A stretch of DNA of 64,000 nt from Sphingosinicella sp942492965 (GTDB taxonomy: Bacteria > Pseudomonadota > Alphaproteobacteria > Sphingomonadales > Sphingomonadaceae). The position numbers were made by a program, and so were the translations under genes. Of the stretch, positions 44,337 to 52,706 are shown in pieces (within the stretch, counting starts at the first letter, position 1; every line of letters begins with the position of its first letter). The stretch is taken from NCBI GenBank assembly GCA_942492965.1, contig OW818656.1, forward strand, positions 1,922,001 through 1,986,000, in the 5' to 3' direction. The notes beneath the pieces are model-generated. The model did no database searches, had not been told where the DNA came from, and saw only the letters and a program-made list of their open reading frames with translations.

Positions 44337-45167
44337 CTATTCGCAGTTGAAGTCTTGCTCCGCCAACCGCTCCCGCCAGGCGTTGCGGCGTGCGGCGATC
44401 CCGTCCGCGACGATGTCGGTGTCGATCCCGGTGAAGACGAAGGGCGAGAAGCCTGATTTCAGGAAGGCGATGAAGTCCTCCTGGACGGCGATGCCGCCGA
44501 TGATGGCGGCCTTGCCGTGCCGCCGCGCGGCATCGGCCACGGCCTTGCAGGCGCCCACGAACTCGGGGCGGCGGACGTCGCCGGGAAAGCCCATTTCCGC
44601 GGTCAGGTCGTTGGCGCCGATCGCGAGGATGTCGATGCCGTCCGTGGCGGCGATGCCGTCGGCGTTGCGAACGCCGAGCCGGGACTCGATGAGCGCCTGA
44701 CAGACCGTCTGCCCGTTGGCCGCCGCAGTGAGTTCGGCGGCGGGCAGTCGGCTGAAGCCACTTTGCGGCAGCCGGGCAATCATCGACCGCTCGCCTGCGG
44801 GGGGAAAGCGGCAGCAGGCCGCAAGGCGCTGTGCCTGTGCCTCTGTTTCCACGCGGGGGAGGATGATGCCAGTGGCACCGCTGTCGAGGAGCCGCCCGAT
44901 TACGCCGAAGTCGTTTTCGGGTACGCGCACCCAGGCGCCAAGCCCGAGGTCGTGCGCGCAGCTCAGGATCTGACCCGCCACGTCTATCGACATGCCACAG
45001 TGTTCGAGATCGACCCACAGCAGGTCGTAGCCGGCCATGGACGCCATGCGCGCGATATCCGGGGACCGCGCGAAGCGAATGCCGAGCGCGTAGACGGGGA
45101 CGCCGCCGGCAAGCCGCGCCATAAGATCCAAACCGATCGCCGATGGCCTGCGGGTGTCGTAGCGCAT
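44337..45167 (-). CDS. HpcH/HpaI-family class II aldolase
   Basis: 276 residues from the ATG at 45167. HpaI pattern: MASMAGYDLLWVDLEHCGMS with the metal/general-base region, GATGIILPRVETEAQA, ALIESRLGVRNADGIAATDGIDILAIGANDLTAEMG. These enzymes cleave 4-hydroxy-2-oxo acids to pyruvate or oxaloacetate. First gene of the leftward operon below the LysR box at 45268. With the LigI-like hydrolase it could finish an aromatic meta-cleavage route. The classical CHA aldolase LigK is of another family, so this would be a replacement. Confidence 0.85.
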   Translation of the reverse strand: MRYDTRRPSAIGLDLMARLAGGVPVYALGIRFARSPDIARMASMAGYDLLWVDLEHCGMSIDVAGQILSCAHDLGLGAWVRVPENDFGVIGRLLDSGATGIILPRVETEAQAQRLAACCRFPPAGERSMIARLPQSGFSRLPAAELTAAANGQTVCQALIESRLGVRNADGIAATDGIDILAIGANDLTAEMGFPGDVRRPEFVGACKAVADAARRHGKAAIIGGIAVQEDFIAFLKSGFSPFVFTGIDTDIVADGIAARRNAWRERLAEQDFNCE

Positions 45168-45267
45168 GTCCCTCGTCCGAAGCTGCCCGCCGATGGAGCG
45201 GCGCTGCCAATCAGCGCGAACTCACGGCATTGCGTTGATTTGCCGGGGCCCATCGATTTATGCTAAT

Positions 45268-45288
45268 TCAATCAAGCTCAACGATTGA
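45268..45288. promoter_or_regulatory. LysR box, copy 1
   Basis: TCAATC, nine bases, GATTGA: the ATC-N9-GAT layout known from NodD-type LysR sites. It lies between the divergent aldolase (start 45167) and lysR (start 45305) genes. Two further exact copies of both half-sites occur at 46226 and 51483. Confidence 0.8.
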
Positions 45289-45304
45289 TTGCTCTGACAT
45301 ATCA

Positions 45305-46246
45305 ATGGACCTTCGCCAGCTCCGGTATTTCGTCATGCTCTGCGAGGAGTTGCATTTCCGCCGCGCGGCAGAAAAGCTGAACATCACGCAGGCACCGCTC
45401 TCGGTGGCGATCAAGTCGCTGGAAACGGAACTGGGCGCCCAGCTGTTTCATAGAACGCAGCGCCACGTTTCGCTGACCCAGGTCGGCGCCGCGTTTCGCC
45501 AGCATGCGACAGCCGTGCTGGATCAGCTCGATCGCAGTATTGAGGAAATTCGCGAGATGGTCTCCGGCGAGGCCGGGCAACTTCGCATCGGCTTCACGAC
45601 GGCCTCGTCGCTGCTCGTTTTCTTCCCCCAGATCATCCGCGCGTTCCGCACGCGCTATCCGAAGGTCGATATCCGGCTGCATGATCTGTCTTCGCAGCAG
45701 CAGATCGCAGCGCTGGAGAACAGGGACATCGATGTCGGTCTTCTTCGCAGCCCGCAGATTCCCGTGCGCTCGGATATCCACTTCGTCCAGATCCTGCAGG
45801 ACCCGCTCATCGTCGCGATGCATGCCGACAGCCCGCTGCTCGCGCGCGAGCAGCTGCATATCGCGGACCTGCGCGGAGAGCCGATGATCTTCTATCCGCG
45901 AAACTCCGGCGTCGGCATTCACGAGCAGTTCCTGCGCCTGTGCGGCGAGGCCGGCTTCGTGCCCAATATCGTTCAGGAGGTTCGGGAATCCGCCACGATC
46001 ATCAGCCTCGCTGCATCGGGCCTCGGCGTTGCCGTCGTGCCGTCCGAGCTGCAATGCATCAATGTTCCGAACATCCGCTTCAAGCCGCTCGCGGACGAGG
46101 GTGCCATGACCTATCTGGTGATGGCGTCGCGCGCTGGCGAAGCCAGCACGCTCGTCGCGAACCTCAGGCGCATGGTTCAGGCGTCGATCGCGCGATCGAC
46201 CGCGCCGGTTGATTGCGTTTTCCCATCAATCGATGTGCAAGATTGA
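45305..46246 (+). CDS. LysR-family transcriptional regulator
   Basis: 313 residues from the ATG at 45305. N-terminal winged helix MDLRQLRYFVMLCEELHFRRAAEKLNITQAPLSVAIKSLE, as in CatM/BenM-type regulators of aromatic catabolism, then a substrate-binding domain (about 90-300) with GLGVAVVPSEL. It is divergent from the aldolase-hydrolase-pobA operon and upstream of the receptor. The stop codon is part of the right half of the second LysR box. It probably binds an aromatic acid or ring-cleavage product as inducer and controls all three boxed promoters. Confidence 0.93.
   Translation: MDLRQLRYFVMLCEELHFRRAAEKLNITQAPLSVAIKSLETELGAQLFHRTQRHVSLTQVGAAFRQHATAVLDQLDRSIEEIREMVSGEAGQLRIGFTTASSLLVFFPQIIRAFRTRYPKVDIRLHDLSSQQQIAALENRDIDVGLLRSPQIPVRSDIHFVQILQDPLIVAMHADSPLLAREQLHIADLRGEPMIFYPRNSGVGIHEQFLRLCGEAGFVPNIVQEVRESATIISLAASGLGVAVVPSELQCINVPNIRFKPLADEGAMTYLVMASRAGEASTLVANLRRMVQASIARSTAPVDCVFPSIDVQD
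46226..46246. promoter_or_regulatory. LysR box, copy 2
   Basis: TCAATC-N9-GATTGA overlapping the last codons and stop of lysR, 170 bases before the receptor ATG at 46416. Both half-sites are identical to copies 1 and 3, the spacer differs. Confidence 0.8.
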
Positions 46247-46415
46247 ATTGGAATAAATCACCCGTTCTCACCTACCTCTACTGTCAGTCACGTTGCACCG
46301 CGGAGAAGGTCTGTCAGGGACGGGAACGGCGCGTCGGCTTTCTTCCCAAACCCTGCGATCCCAATTCTCAATGAACCTTCGCAAGGTGCCGGCTACTGTT
46401 CGGGGAGGCACAACA

Positions 46416-48689
46416 ATGATCATGATATCGATGCCGCGTCATGCCGCGATCCTTCTGGCGAGCGCCGCGCTGCCGCTTTACGGACAGGCGGCCGCCGCCC
46501 AGACCGGGGGCGATGCAGTCGCCGCGGCGGACAGCGAGGTGCTGGACACCATCGTCGTCACGGCGATGCGGCGCGCGGAGAACCTCGAAAAAATCCCCGT
46601 CTCCATCACGGCGCTTACCGGCGGCACGATCGAGAAGCTCAATATCGAGACCACTGAAGGCCTCTCGCAATATACGCCGAGCCTGCACATCTACGCGGAG
46701 GCGGTCGGCTCGGAAAAATACACGATCCGCGGCATCGGGCGGACGAGCGAGGACCTGAGCGCCGACCCCGGCGTCGCGATCTTCCTGAACGAGGTCTATA
46801 TCCCCCGGCAGGCGGCCGCGAACCTCGCCTTTTTCGATACGGAGCGCGTGGAAGTGCTGCGTGGACCGCAGGGCTCGCTTTACGGCAAGAACGCGACCGC
46901 CGGCGCCATCAACATCATCACGCGGCAGCCGACCGAGCAGCTCTCGGGCTACGGCGAAGTCGCCTACGGCAGCTTCGATCGCATTACGACGAAGGGCGCG
47001 ATCAGCGGCCCGATCGTCGATGGCAAGGCGTATGCCCGGTTGGCGTTTCTCACGGACGACCGCGACGGGATGTACCGCAATCTCACCACCGGCGAGAGCG
47101 CGAACGATATCAACACGCGCGCCGTGCGTGGCACGCTGAAGATCACGCCGACGGATCGGCTGACGCTCAGCCTGATCGGCGACTGGGCGAAGAGCAAGCA
47201 GGACGGCGTGCTGAAGAGCATCATCTCGGACGTTCCGGGGCTGCGCTATGTCTTCTTCACGAACAACCCGGTGACTGGCGCGCCGCGCCCCGGCGTCACG
47301 CCGCCGGTGCAGGAAGAGAAGCTGCGGACGGCACGCTCGGCGATCAACGGCCGGCAGGGTGTCGAGACCTACGGCGGCGCCTTCAACGTGACTTACGAGG
47401 CCTCCGGCTTCGATGTCGTCGCGATCACCGGCGTGCGCGCCGAAAAGAGCTATGGGCTCGAGGACAATGGCCGCGCGCGGGAAGTGACCTCCTACACCGA
47501 AACCGCGCAGGATACGTGGTCGGCAAGCCAGGAACTCCGGCTGGTGTCGAGCGAACCGAACGAACCGGGCAGCGCCAACCGCTTCTCGTGGACGCTCGGC
47601 GTCTACGCGTTCCACGAGGAAGGCAGCCGCACGACGGATATCTATCGCAACGTCGCCCCGTTCAGCGGCATCGCGACCTTCACGCAGCGGATCAACACGG
47701 ATGCGCTCGCCGCGTTCGCAGAAGCCAAGTACCGGGTTCTCGACAATGTCAGCCTCACCGCAGGCATACGCTACACGACGGAAGAAAAGGCGCTAGACGT
47801 CACCGGCATCGCGCGGCGGATTACGGGTATACCCGCAGGTGGACCCGTGTCGCCCTTCGTCAATGCCGATTACACGGCAAGCGCATCCAAGCGCTGGAAC
47901 CGGCTCACGCCACGCGCCGTCTTGGACGTATCGCTCGGCGAAGGCGCGATGATGTACGCCAGCGTTTCGAAGGGATTCAAGAGCGGCGGCTTCCAGGGTC
48001 AGCCCCCGGCCCCCCCGCTCCGGGAATTCAGCCCCGAAGACGTGATGAACTACGAGCTCGGCTTCAAGGGCGACCTGCTCGACCGCCGCCTGCAGTTCAG
48101 CGCCGCGGTGTTCTACAGCGACTACAAGAACCTGCAGCTTCAAACGTTCGACATAAACGGCGCCCCGACGACGGCAAGCGCCAGCGCGCGCAGCAAGGGC
48201 GTCGAATTCGAGATCACGGCGCTTCTTGCAAAGGGCTTCACCGTCAATGCCGGGGCGTCGTTCATCGATCCCGAATACAAGGACTATATCGCGCAGCAGC
48301 CGGGCTTCAGCGATCCGGCGCACACCTTTGATCGTTCGGGCGAGCGGATTGGCGGCGTGCCCCGGTACAATCTTTCGCTGCGCGCCGATTATCGCCACTC
48401 TCTGGGCAATGCCGGTGATCTGGTTTTCTCGGCAAGCGCCGTCGCGGTCGACAAGGTGGTCACCGAGTTCAACACCCTGTGGGCGAACGAATACGCCAAG
48501 GGCGACGTTCGCCTGAGCTGGGAGTCGCTGGACGGCGGCTGGATCGTCTCGGGATGGGTCAAGAACGTAACGAACGAGATGTACTACCGCGGCGGCGGGC
48601 CGGTGGCGAAGTACGATACCGACAAGATCAGGCTGGGCCTGATCAGCGATCCCCGAACCTTCGGCGTGAGCGTCCGGCGTTCCTTCTGA
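46416..48689 (+). CDS. TonB-dependent receptor of the LysR regulon
   Basis: 757 residues from the ATG at 46416, preceded by CGGGGAGG. The frame is open from 46293 but only this start gives a signal peptide (MIMISMPRHAAILLASAALPLYGQAAAAQ). TonB box DTIVVTAMRRAE, plug with IRGIGRTSEDLSADPG and RVEVLRGPQGSLYGKNATAG, and a barrel ending FGVSVRRSF. A LysR box lies upstream. The sulfatase gene follows at 48767. It likely imports the sulfated or bulky aromatic used by the locus; that is inference. Confidence 0.92.
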   Translation: MIMISMPRHAAILLASAALPLYGQAAAAQTGGDAVAAADSEVLDTIVVTAMRRAENLEKIPVSITALTGGTIEKLNIETTEGLSQYTPSLHIYAEAVGSEKYTIRGIGRTSEDLSADPGVAIFLNEVYIPRQAAANLAFFDTERVEVLRGPQGSLYGKNATAGAINIITRQPTEQLSGYGEVAYGSFDRITTKGAISGPIVDGKAYARLAFLTDDRDGMYRNLTTGESANDINTRAVRGTLKITPTDRLTLSLIGDWAKSKQDGVLKSIISDVPGLRYVFFTNNPVTGAPRPGVTPPVQEEKLRTARSAINGRQGVETYGGAFNVTYEASGFDVVAITGVRAEKSYGLEDNGRAREVTSYTETAQDTWSASQELRLVSSEPNEPGSANRFSWTLGVYAFHEEGSRTTDIYRNVAPFSGIATFTQRINTDALAAFAEAKYRVLDNVSLTAGIRYTTEEKALDVTGIARRITGIPAGGPVSPFVNADYTASASKRWNRLTPRAVLDVSLGEGAMMYASVSKGFKSGGFQGQPPAPPLREFSPEDVMNYELGFKGDLLDRRLQFSAAVFYSDYKNLQLQTFDINGAPTTASASARSKGVEFEITALLAKGFTVNAGASFIDPEYKDYIAQQPGFSDPAHTFDRSGERIGGVPRYNLSLRADYRHSLGNAGDLVFSASAVAVDKVVTEFNTLWANEYAKGDVRLSWESLDGGWIVSGWVKNVTNEMYYRGGGPVAKYDTDKIRLGLISDPRTFGVSVRRSF

Positions 48690-48766
48690 CGCCTGCCCAA
48701 AAACAGCACGTCGCCGGGCTGCATCGATGTTAGTACCACCTGAAGAGACCAGGGGAGAGCGGAGCA

Positions 48767-50191
48767 TTGCCGATAGCGATTGACAGGCGATCGTTCATCG
48801 CACTCGGCGCGGGCGCGGCGGCATCGATTGCGCCCGCGCTTGCGAAGCCTGCCGCAGAGCGCCCGCCTAACATCGTGTTCATTCTAGCAGACGATCTCGG
48901 CTACGCGGATGTGGCCTGCTACGGCAACGCATCGCTCCGAACGCCCGCCATCGACTCGCTGGCGACCGACGGGATTCGCCTTCTGAACGGTTATGCGAAT
49001 TCACCGGTTTGTTCCGCGACACGAACTGCGCTTATCACCGGCCGCTATCAGTATCGGCTTCCCATCGGGCTTGAGGAGCCGCTCGCGCACATCAGCCCCG
49101 ATGTCGGTATCCCGAGGGACCACCCGACGTTACCATCGCTGCTTCGCGCCGCCGGCTACCGGACAGCGCTCGTCGGCAAATGGCATCTCGGAAAGGCGCC
49201 GAACCATGGGCCACTCCTCAGCGGCTACGACGAATTCGTGGGAATGCGTTCGGGCGCGACGGACTATTTCTCGCATCGGAGTGTGGTCGATGAGCCCGAT
49301 CTCTGGAGAGGGGATGCGCCCCTTGAGGCAGAGGGCTATCTGACCGAGATTCTCGGGCGAGAGGCGACGGGGTTCATCGAGAGGAGTGTGTGCAATCGGC
49401 AGCCGTTCTTTCTCAGTCTTCACTTCAATGCTCCCCACTGGCCATGGGAAGCCCCCGACGACCAATCGGAATCGCAACGTGTTGCAGGTACCAAGCTGAA
49501 GCACCTCGATGGCGGAACGATGCGGACCTATCACCGCATGATTGAAGCGATGGACGCAGAGGTCGGGCGCGTGCTCGAAACGCTGGACCGGTTCGGCCTA
49601 CGCGAGAACACCATTATCGTCTTCACCAGCGACAACGGCGGCGAACGCTTTGCGAAGACCTGGCCGTTCAGCGGCCAGAAGTCGGAACTGCTGGAGGGCG
49701 GCATCCGCGTTCCGACGATCGTGTCGTGGCCCGCCATGTTGCCGCGCGGGAAGACAAGCACGCAGACGGCGATCACGATGGATTGGCTGCCGACGCTGCT
49801 CGGTGCCGCGAAACGCACGCCCGATCCGGCCTATCCGACCGACGGCATCGATCTCTTTCCGTTGCTCCGCAGCGGCAGCACTGCCGAGCGAACGCTCTAC
49901 TGGCGTTACAAAGGCAATCACCAGCGCGCGATGCTGCGCGGCGCCTATAAATATCTCAAAATTCTCGACAACGAATATCTCTTCAACGTCGATGAGGATC
50001 CACTGGAGCGGGCCAATCTCCAAAGCAGAATGCCCGATGTGTTCGAGGATATGACACGGTCATGGAAGGCGTGGAATCGCACCATGCTTCCGCAAATCGA
50101 TGCAAGCTTCACTGAGGCCGTGATGGCCGAGGAGCAAGCGGATCACATCGGCGCGGGGTGGGTCGTCGAAACCGCCGACAATCCGGACTGA
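48767..50191 (+). CDS. Tat-exported sulfatase
   Basis: 474 residues with a TTG start at 48767 after GGAGAGCGGAG; no ATG fits. A twin-arginine signal (IDRRSFIALGAGAAASIAPALA) sends it folded to the periplasm. Sulfatase motifs: metal-site ADDLGYADV (Asp42, Asp43), the formylglycine site CSATRTALITG with Cys82 (C-x-A-x-R, a variant of C-x-P-x-R that the activating enzyme accepts), GKWHLG and SDNGGE. It hydrolyses sulfate esters. It ends 4 bases before the convergent MFS gene. In this regulon it may release a phenolic acid from its sulfate. Confidence 0.9.
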   Translation: MPIAIDRRSFIALGAGAAASIAPALAKPAAERPPNIVFILADDLGYADVACYGNASLRTPAIDSLATDGIRLLNGYANSPVCSATRTALITGRYQYRLPIGLEEPLAHISPDVGIPRDHPTLPSLLRAAGYRTALVGKWHLGKAPNHGPLLSGYDEFVGMRSGATDYFSHRSVVDEPDLWRGDAPLEAEGYLTEILGREATGFIERSVCNRQPFFLSLHFNAPHWPWEAPDDQSESQRVAGTKLKHLDGGTMRTYHRMIEAMDAEVGRVLETLDRFGLRENTIIVFTSDNGGERFAKTWPFSGQKSELLEGGIRVPTIVSWPAMLPRGKTSTQTAITMDWLPTLLGAAKRTPDPAYPTDGIDLFPLLRSGSTAERTLYWRYKGNHQRAMLRGAYKYLKILDNEYLFNVDEDPLERANLQSRMPDVFEDMTRSWKAWNRTMLPQIDASFTEAVMAEEQADHIGAGWVVETADNPD

Positions 50192-50194
50192 GGT

Positions 50195-51421
50195 TTAGTC
50201 CGCCTGATCCTTGTCCGCCGTGCGGGCCTTGCGCCGCAGGATCGCGGCGGCGAACACCGCAAGCGCAGCAACGGCGCCGGGAATGGCCGCAAAGCTCAGC
50301 AGGGTGCGGGGGCTCATTTCAGTCGCCATCAGGAAACCGCCGACGAGCGGTCCCACGATCGACCCGAGCCGTCCGACGCCGGCGGTCCAGCCGCCGCCTG
50401 CACTGCGAACCTCGGGCGGGAACAGGTCCGCGGTCATCGCCGGGAAGTTCAGCTGTGCACCGAGCAGGAGCATCCCGATGATCAGAAACCCGATCATCGC
50501 GGGCGCCGTCCCGGTCGCTATCTGGCCGACGACGAGTACAGCGAATGCGCCCAGCAGTGCGAAGCCGGCATTGAGGAAATAGGGACCGAACCGGTTGATG
50601 GCCTTGGCGGTAATGAGCGCGCCGACAATCCCGCCAAGATTGAGAACGACGGGCCCAAGCGCAGCGATCTGCGGACTCGCGCCCTCGGCAAGAAGGATGC
50701 TGGGGGTCCAGCTCACCAGGAAATAGGTGAGCATCAATGTCGAGAACAGTCCGGTCCAAAGCGCAATGGCGGGGAGCAGGCGTCCTTCGGCGAACTGCGC
50801 GGTGAACAGTTTCACCATCCCGGAGCCGAGATGGGAATGCGGGGCGACGCGGTAGGTGGGCATCGTCATGCCGACAGCTGCAGCGATCAGGCAGACGATC
50901 CCGGTACCCAGAAAGATCGCGCTGATGCCATGATGCAGCAAAGCGGAGGTGAGCGCACCGCCTACGACGGCGCCCAGCGGATAGCCGATGTACATCAGCG
51001 TCACCGTGCCGCTGCGTTTTCCGGGCGCGGCAAAATCGGCGGTCAGCGCGATGATGGCGGGGATGGCGCCCCCCAGGCCGAGCCCCGCGATAAAGCGCAG
51101 AACCAGAAGGCTCTGGAACGTTTCGGCGAGGGCACACAGTAGCGTTGCGACGCCTGCGAGCAGCAGAGACAGGACGAGCATCGGCTTGCGGCCGAGTCGA
51201 TCGCCGAGCGGCCCCATCGCGAGCCCGCCGATAACCGCCCCGCTGTAGCCCGCGGCGAACACGCCGCCGATCTGGGGATGCGTCAGGCCCCAGTTCTGCG
51301 CAAGGAGCGGCGCGATGAACGCGATCATCAGCGTATCGTAGCCGTCCACCATGGCGATGAAGAATGCCTTCGTCGCAACGCTTTTCGATGTGGTGCCCGT
51401 AGACACCGGTGCGCTCGTCAT
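50195..51421 (-). CDS. MFS aromatic acid:H+ symporter (AAHS type)
   Basis: 408 residues, twelve membrane segments. Signature of the PcaK/BenK group: FIAMVDGYDTLMIAFIAPLLAQ in helix 1 with its acidic residues, GPLGDRLGRKPML in the loop between helices 2 and 3, and RFIAGLGLGGAIP. It should bring hydroxybenzoate-like acids through the inner membrane. It is divergent from the EPTP-repeat gene and shares the LysR box at 51483. With PobA in the same regulon, 4-hydroxybenzoate or a relative is a good guess. Confidence 0.88.
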   Translation of the reverse strand: MTSAPVSTGTTSKSVATKAFFIAMVDGYDTLMIAFIAPLLAQNWGLTHPQIGGVFAAGYSGAVIGGLAMGPLGDRLGRKPMLVLSLLLAGVATLLCALAETFQSLLVLRFIAGLGLGGAIPAIIALTADFAAPGKRSGTVTLMYIGYPLGAVVGGALTSALLHHGISAIFLGTGIVCLIAAAVGMTMPTYRVAPHSHLGSGMVKLFTAQFAEGRLLPAIALWTGLFSTLMLTYFLVSWTPSILLAEGASPQIAALGPVVLNLGGIVGALITAKAINRFGPYFLNAGFALLGAFAVLVVGQIATGTAPAMIGFLIIGMLLLGAQLNFPAMTADLFPPEVRSAGGGWTAGVGRLGSIVGPLVGGFLMATEMSPRTLLSFAAIPGAVAALAVFAAAILRRKARTADKDQAD

Positions 51422-51482
51422 TTCCGTTCACTCCCCCGGATCAACCGACTGAACCTCTCCCAAAGGCGCGCGCCGATCCAAT

Positions 51483-51503
51483 TCAATCCTCCTTGACGAT
51501 TGA
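51483..51503. promoter_or_regulatory. LysR box, copy 3
   Basis: TCAATC-N9-GATTGA between the divergent MFS gene (start 51421) and the EPTP-repeat gene (start 51608). It is 62 bases from the MFS start codon and 104 from the other, so it can serve either or both. Confidence 0.8.
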
Positions 51504-51607
51504 TGGGCGTTCTAAATCAATTGCCGGGTAAAAATGAAATTGTGCGAACCATTCGGCCGCAATACCCATGCCATGGCAGTATAAGCGCAATCCGGGCGAG
51601 GCAGGTG

Positions 51608-52693
51608 ATGTCCATCCTTTCGATCCACCAGCGCCTTGAAACCTCGGGGGCAAGAACGGCGCTGCCGTTCAGGCGCGGGAACGACATCTGGCTTGGGGTG
51701 GCGCAGCTCGCCGAAGACATCGAAGGCACACCGCCGCACATGAACGGCGGCAACAACGACGTCGATGCGCTTCTTTTCAGGTGGAGCGATGGACGCTTCG
51801 AACCGCAAGCGCGTATTCCCGCGCACGGCGGCGAGGACATCGAGGTCTTCCAGATCGGCCATGCCGTGTTTCTGGCTCTCGCCAACCTCAGAAGCGGGTC
51901 GGGGCCTTACGAGCTGAACGTGGCGTCCGTCATCTATCGGTGGCGCGCTGGGGGATGGGAGGTCTTTCAAACAATCGATACCTTCGCCGCAAAACAGTGG
52001 CGCCACTTCACGTTCGACGGACGCCATTTTCTGGCGCTCGCGCAGGGGCTCACCCTGCCGCATCTCACCGCCGTGAATCCTGCGCAATCATGCATCCTTG
52101 AATGGAACGGTGCGCGCTTCGTGCCGTTTCAGGTGCTCGACGGCCGGTGGGGGTATAATTTCACGCACTTCACGGTCGATGGTGCGCACTATCTCGCCTA
52201 CGCGGATCATACGAGCGAGAGTCTGGTCTACCGATGGGACGGCAAGGCCTTCGTTCGCTTCCAGTCGCTTTCCGACAAGGGCGGGCGGGCGTTCAGCCAT
52301 TTCCGCTGGGACGGGACCGATTATCTCGCTTTCGCCCGGATCGACGGCGAATCCATGCTTTACCGTTGGAGCGGCGGCGAATTCGTGCCTTATCAGACGC
52401 TCGGCGGCCCGGCGGGGCGCGAGTTCTGCGGTTTCGAGTCCGGGGGCGATCTCTATCTCGTCCGCATCTGCTTCATCGAGGGAACACCGGCAGACCCGAA
52501 GAGCGATCTCCAGTCGGAGCTCTATCGCTGGAAGGGCGATCGCTTCGTTCTCGCCGAAACGTTTCCGACCTTCGGTGGAACCGATGCCCATGTTTTCGAG
52601 GAGAATGGCAGCAAATATCTCGTGGTTTCGAATAGCCTGACCGCTGATATCCGCTTCCGTACCGACACGATCGTCTACCGTCTCGGCGTTTGA
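51608..52693 (+). CDS. seven-repeat EPTP/EAR beta-propeller protein
   Basis: 361 residues from the ATG at 51608 (GAGGCAGG ahead). The whole chain is seven repeats of about 45-55 residues with the pattern F-x2-F-x2-DG-x-xYLA-(17-25)-YRW-x-G-x-F-x-xFQ. Examples: FTHFTVDGAHYLAYAD...LVYRWDGKAFVRF; FSHFRWDGTDYLAFAR...MLYRWSGGEFVPY. This is the EPTP/EAR repeat known from LGI proteins, which form seven-bladed propellers. No signal peptide, so it is likely cytoplasmic. No catalytic role is known; propellers mostly bind proteins. It is followed after 13 bases by an unknown gene and is under the LysR box. Confidence 0.85.
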   Translation: MSILSIHQRLETSGARTALPFRRGNDIWLGVAQLAEDIEGTPPHMNGGNNDVDALLFRWSDGRFEPQARIPAHGGEDIEVFQIGHAVFLALANLRSGSGPYELNVASVIYRWRAGGWEVFQTIDTFAAKQWRHFTFDGRHFLALAQGLTLPHLTAVNPAQSCILEWNGARFVPFQVLDGRWGYNFTHFTVDGAHYLAYADHTSESLVYRWDGKAFVRFQSLSDKGGRAFSHFRWDGTDYLAFARIDGESMLYRWSGGEFVPYQTLGGPAGREFCGFESGGDLYLVRICFIEGTPADPKSDLQSELYRWKGDRFVLAETFPTFGGTDAHVFEENGSKYLVVSNSLTADIRFRTDTIVYRLGV

Positions 52694-52706
52694 GCAGGGC
52701 AATCCG

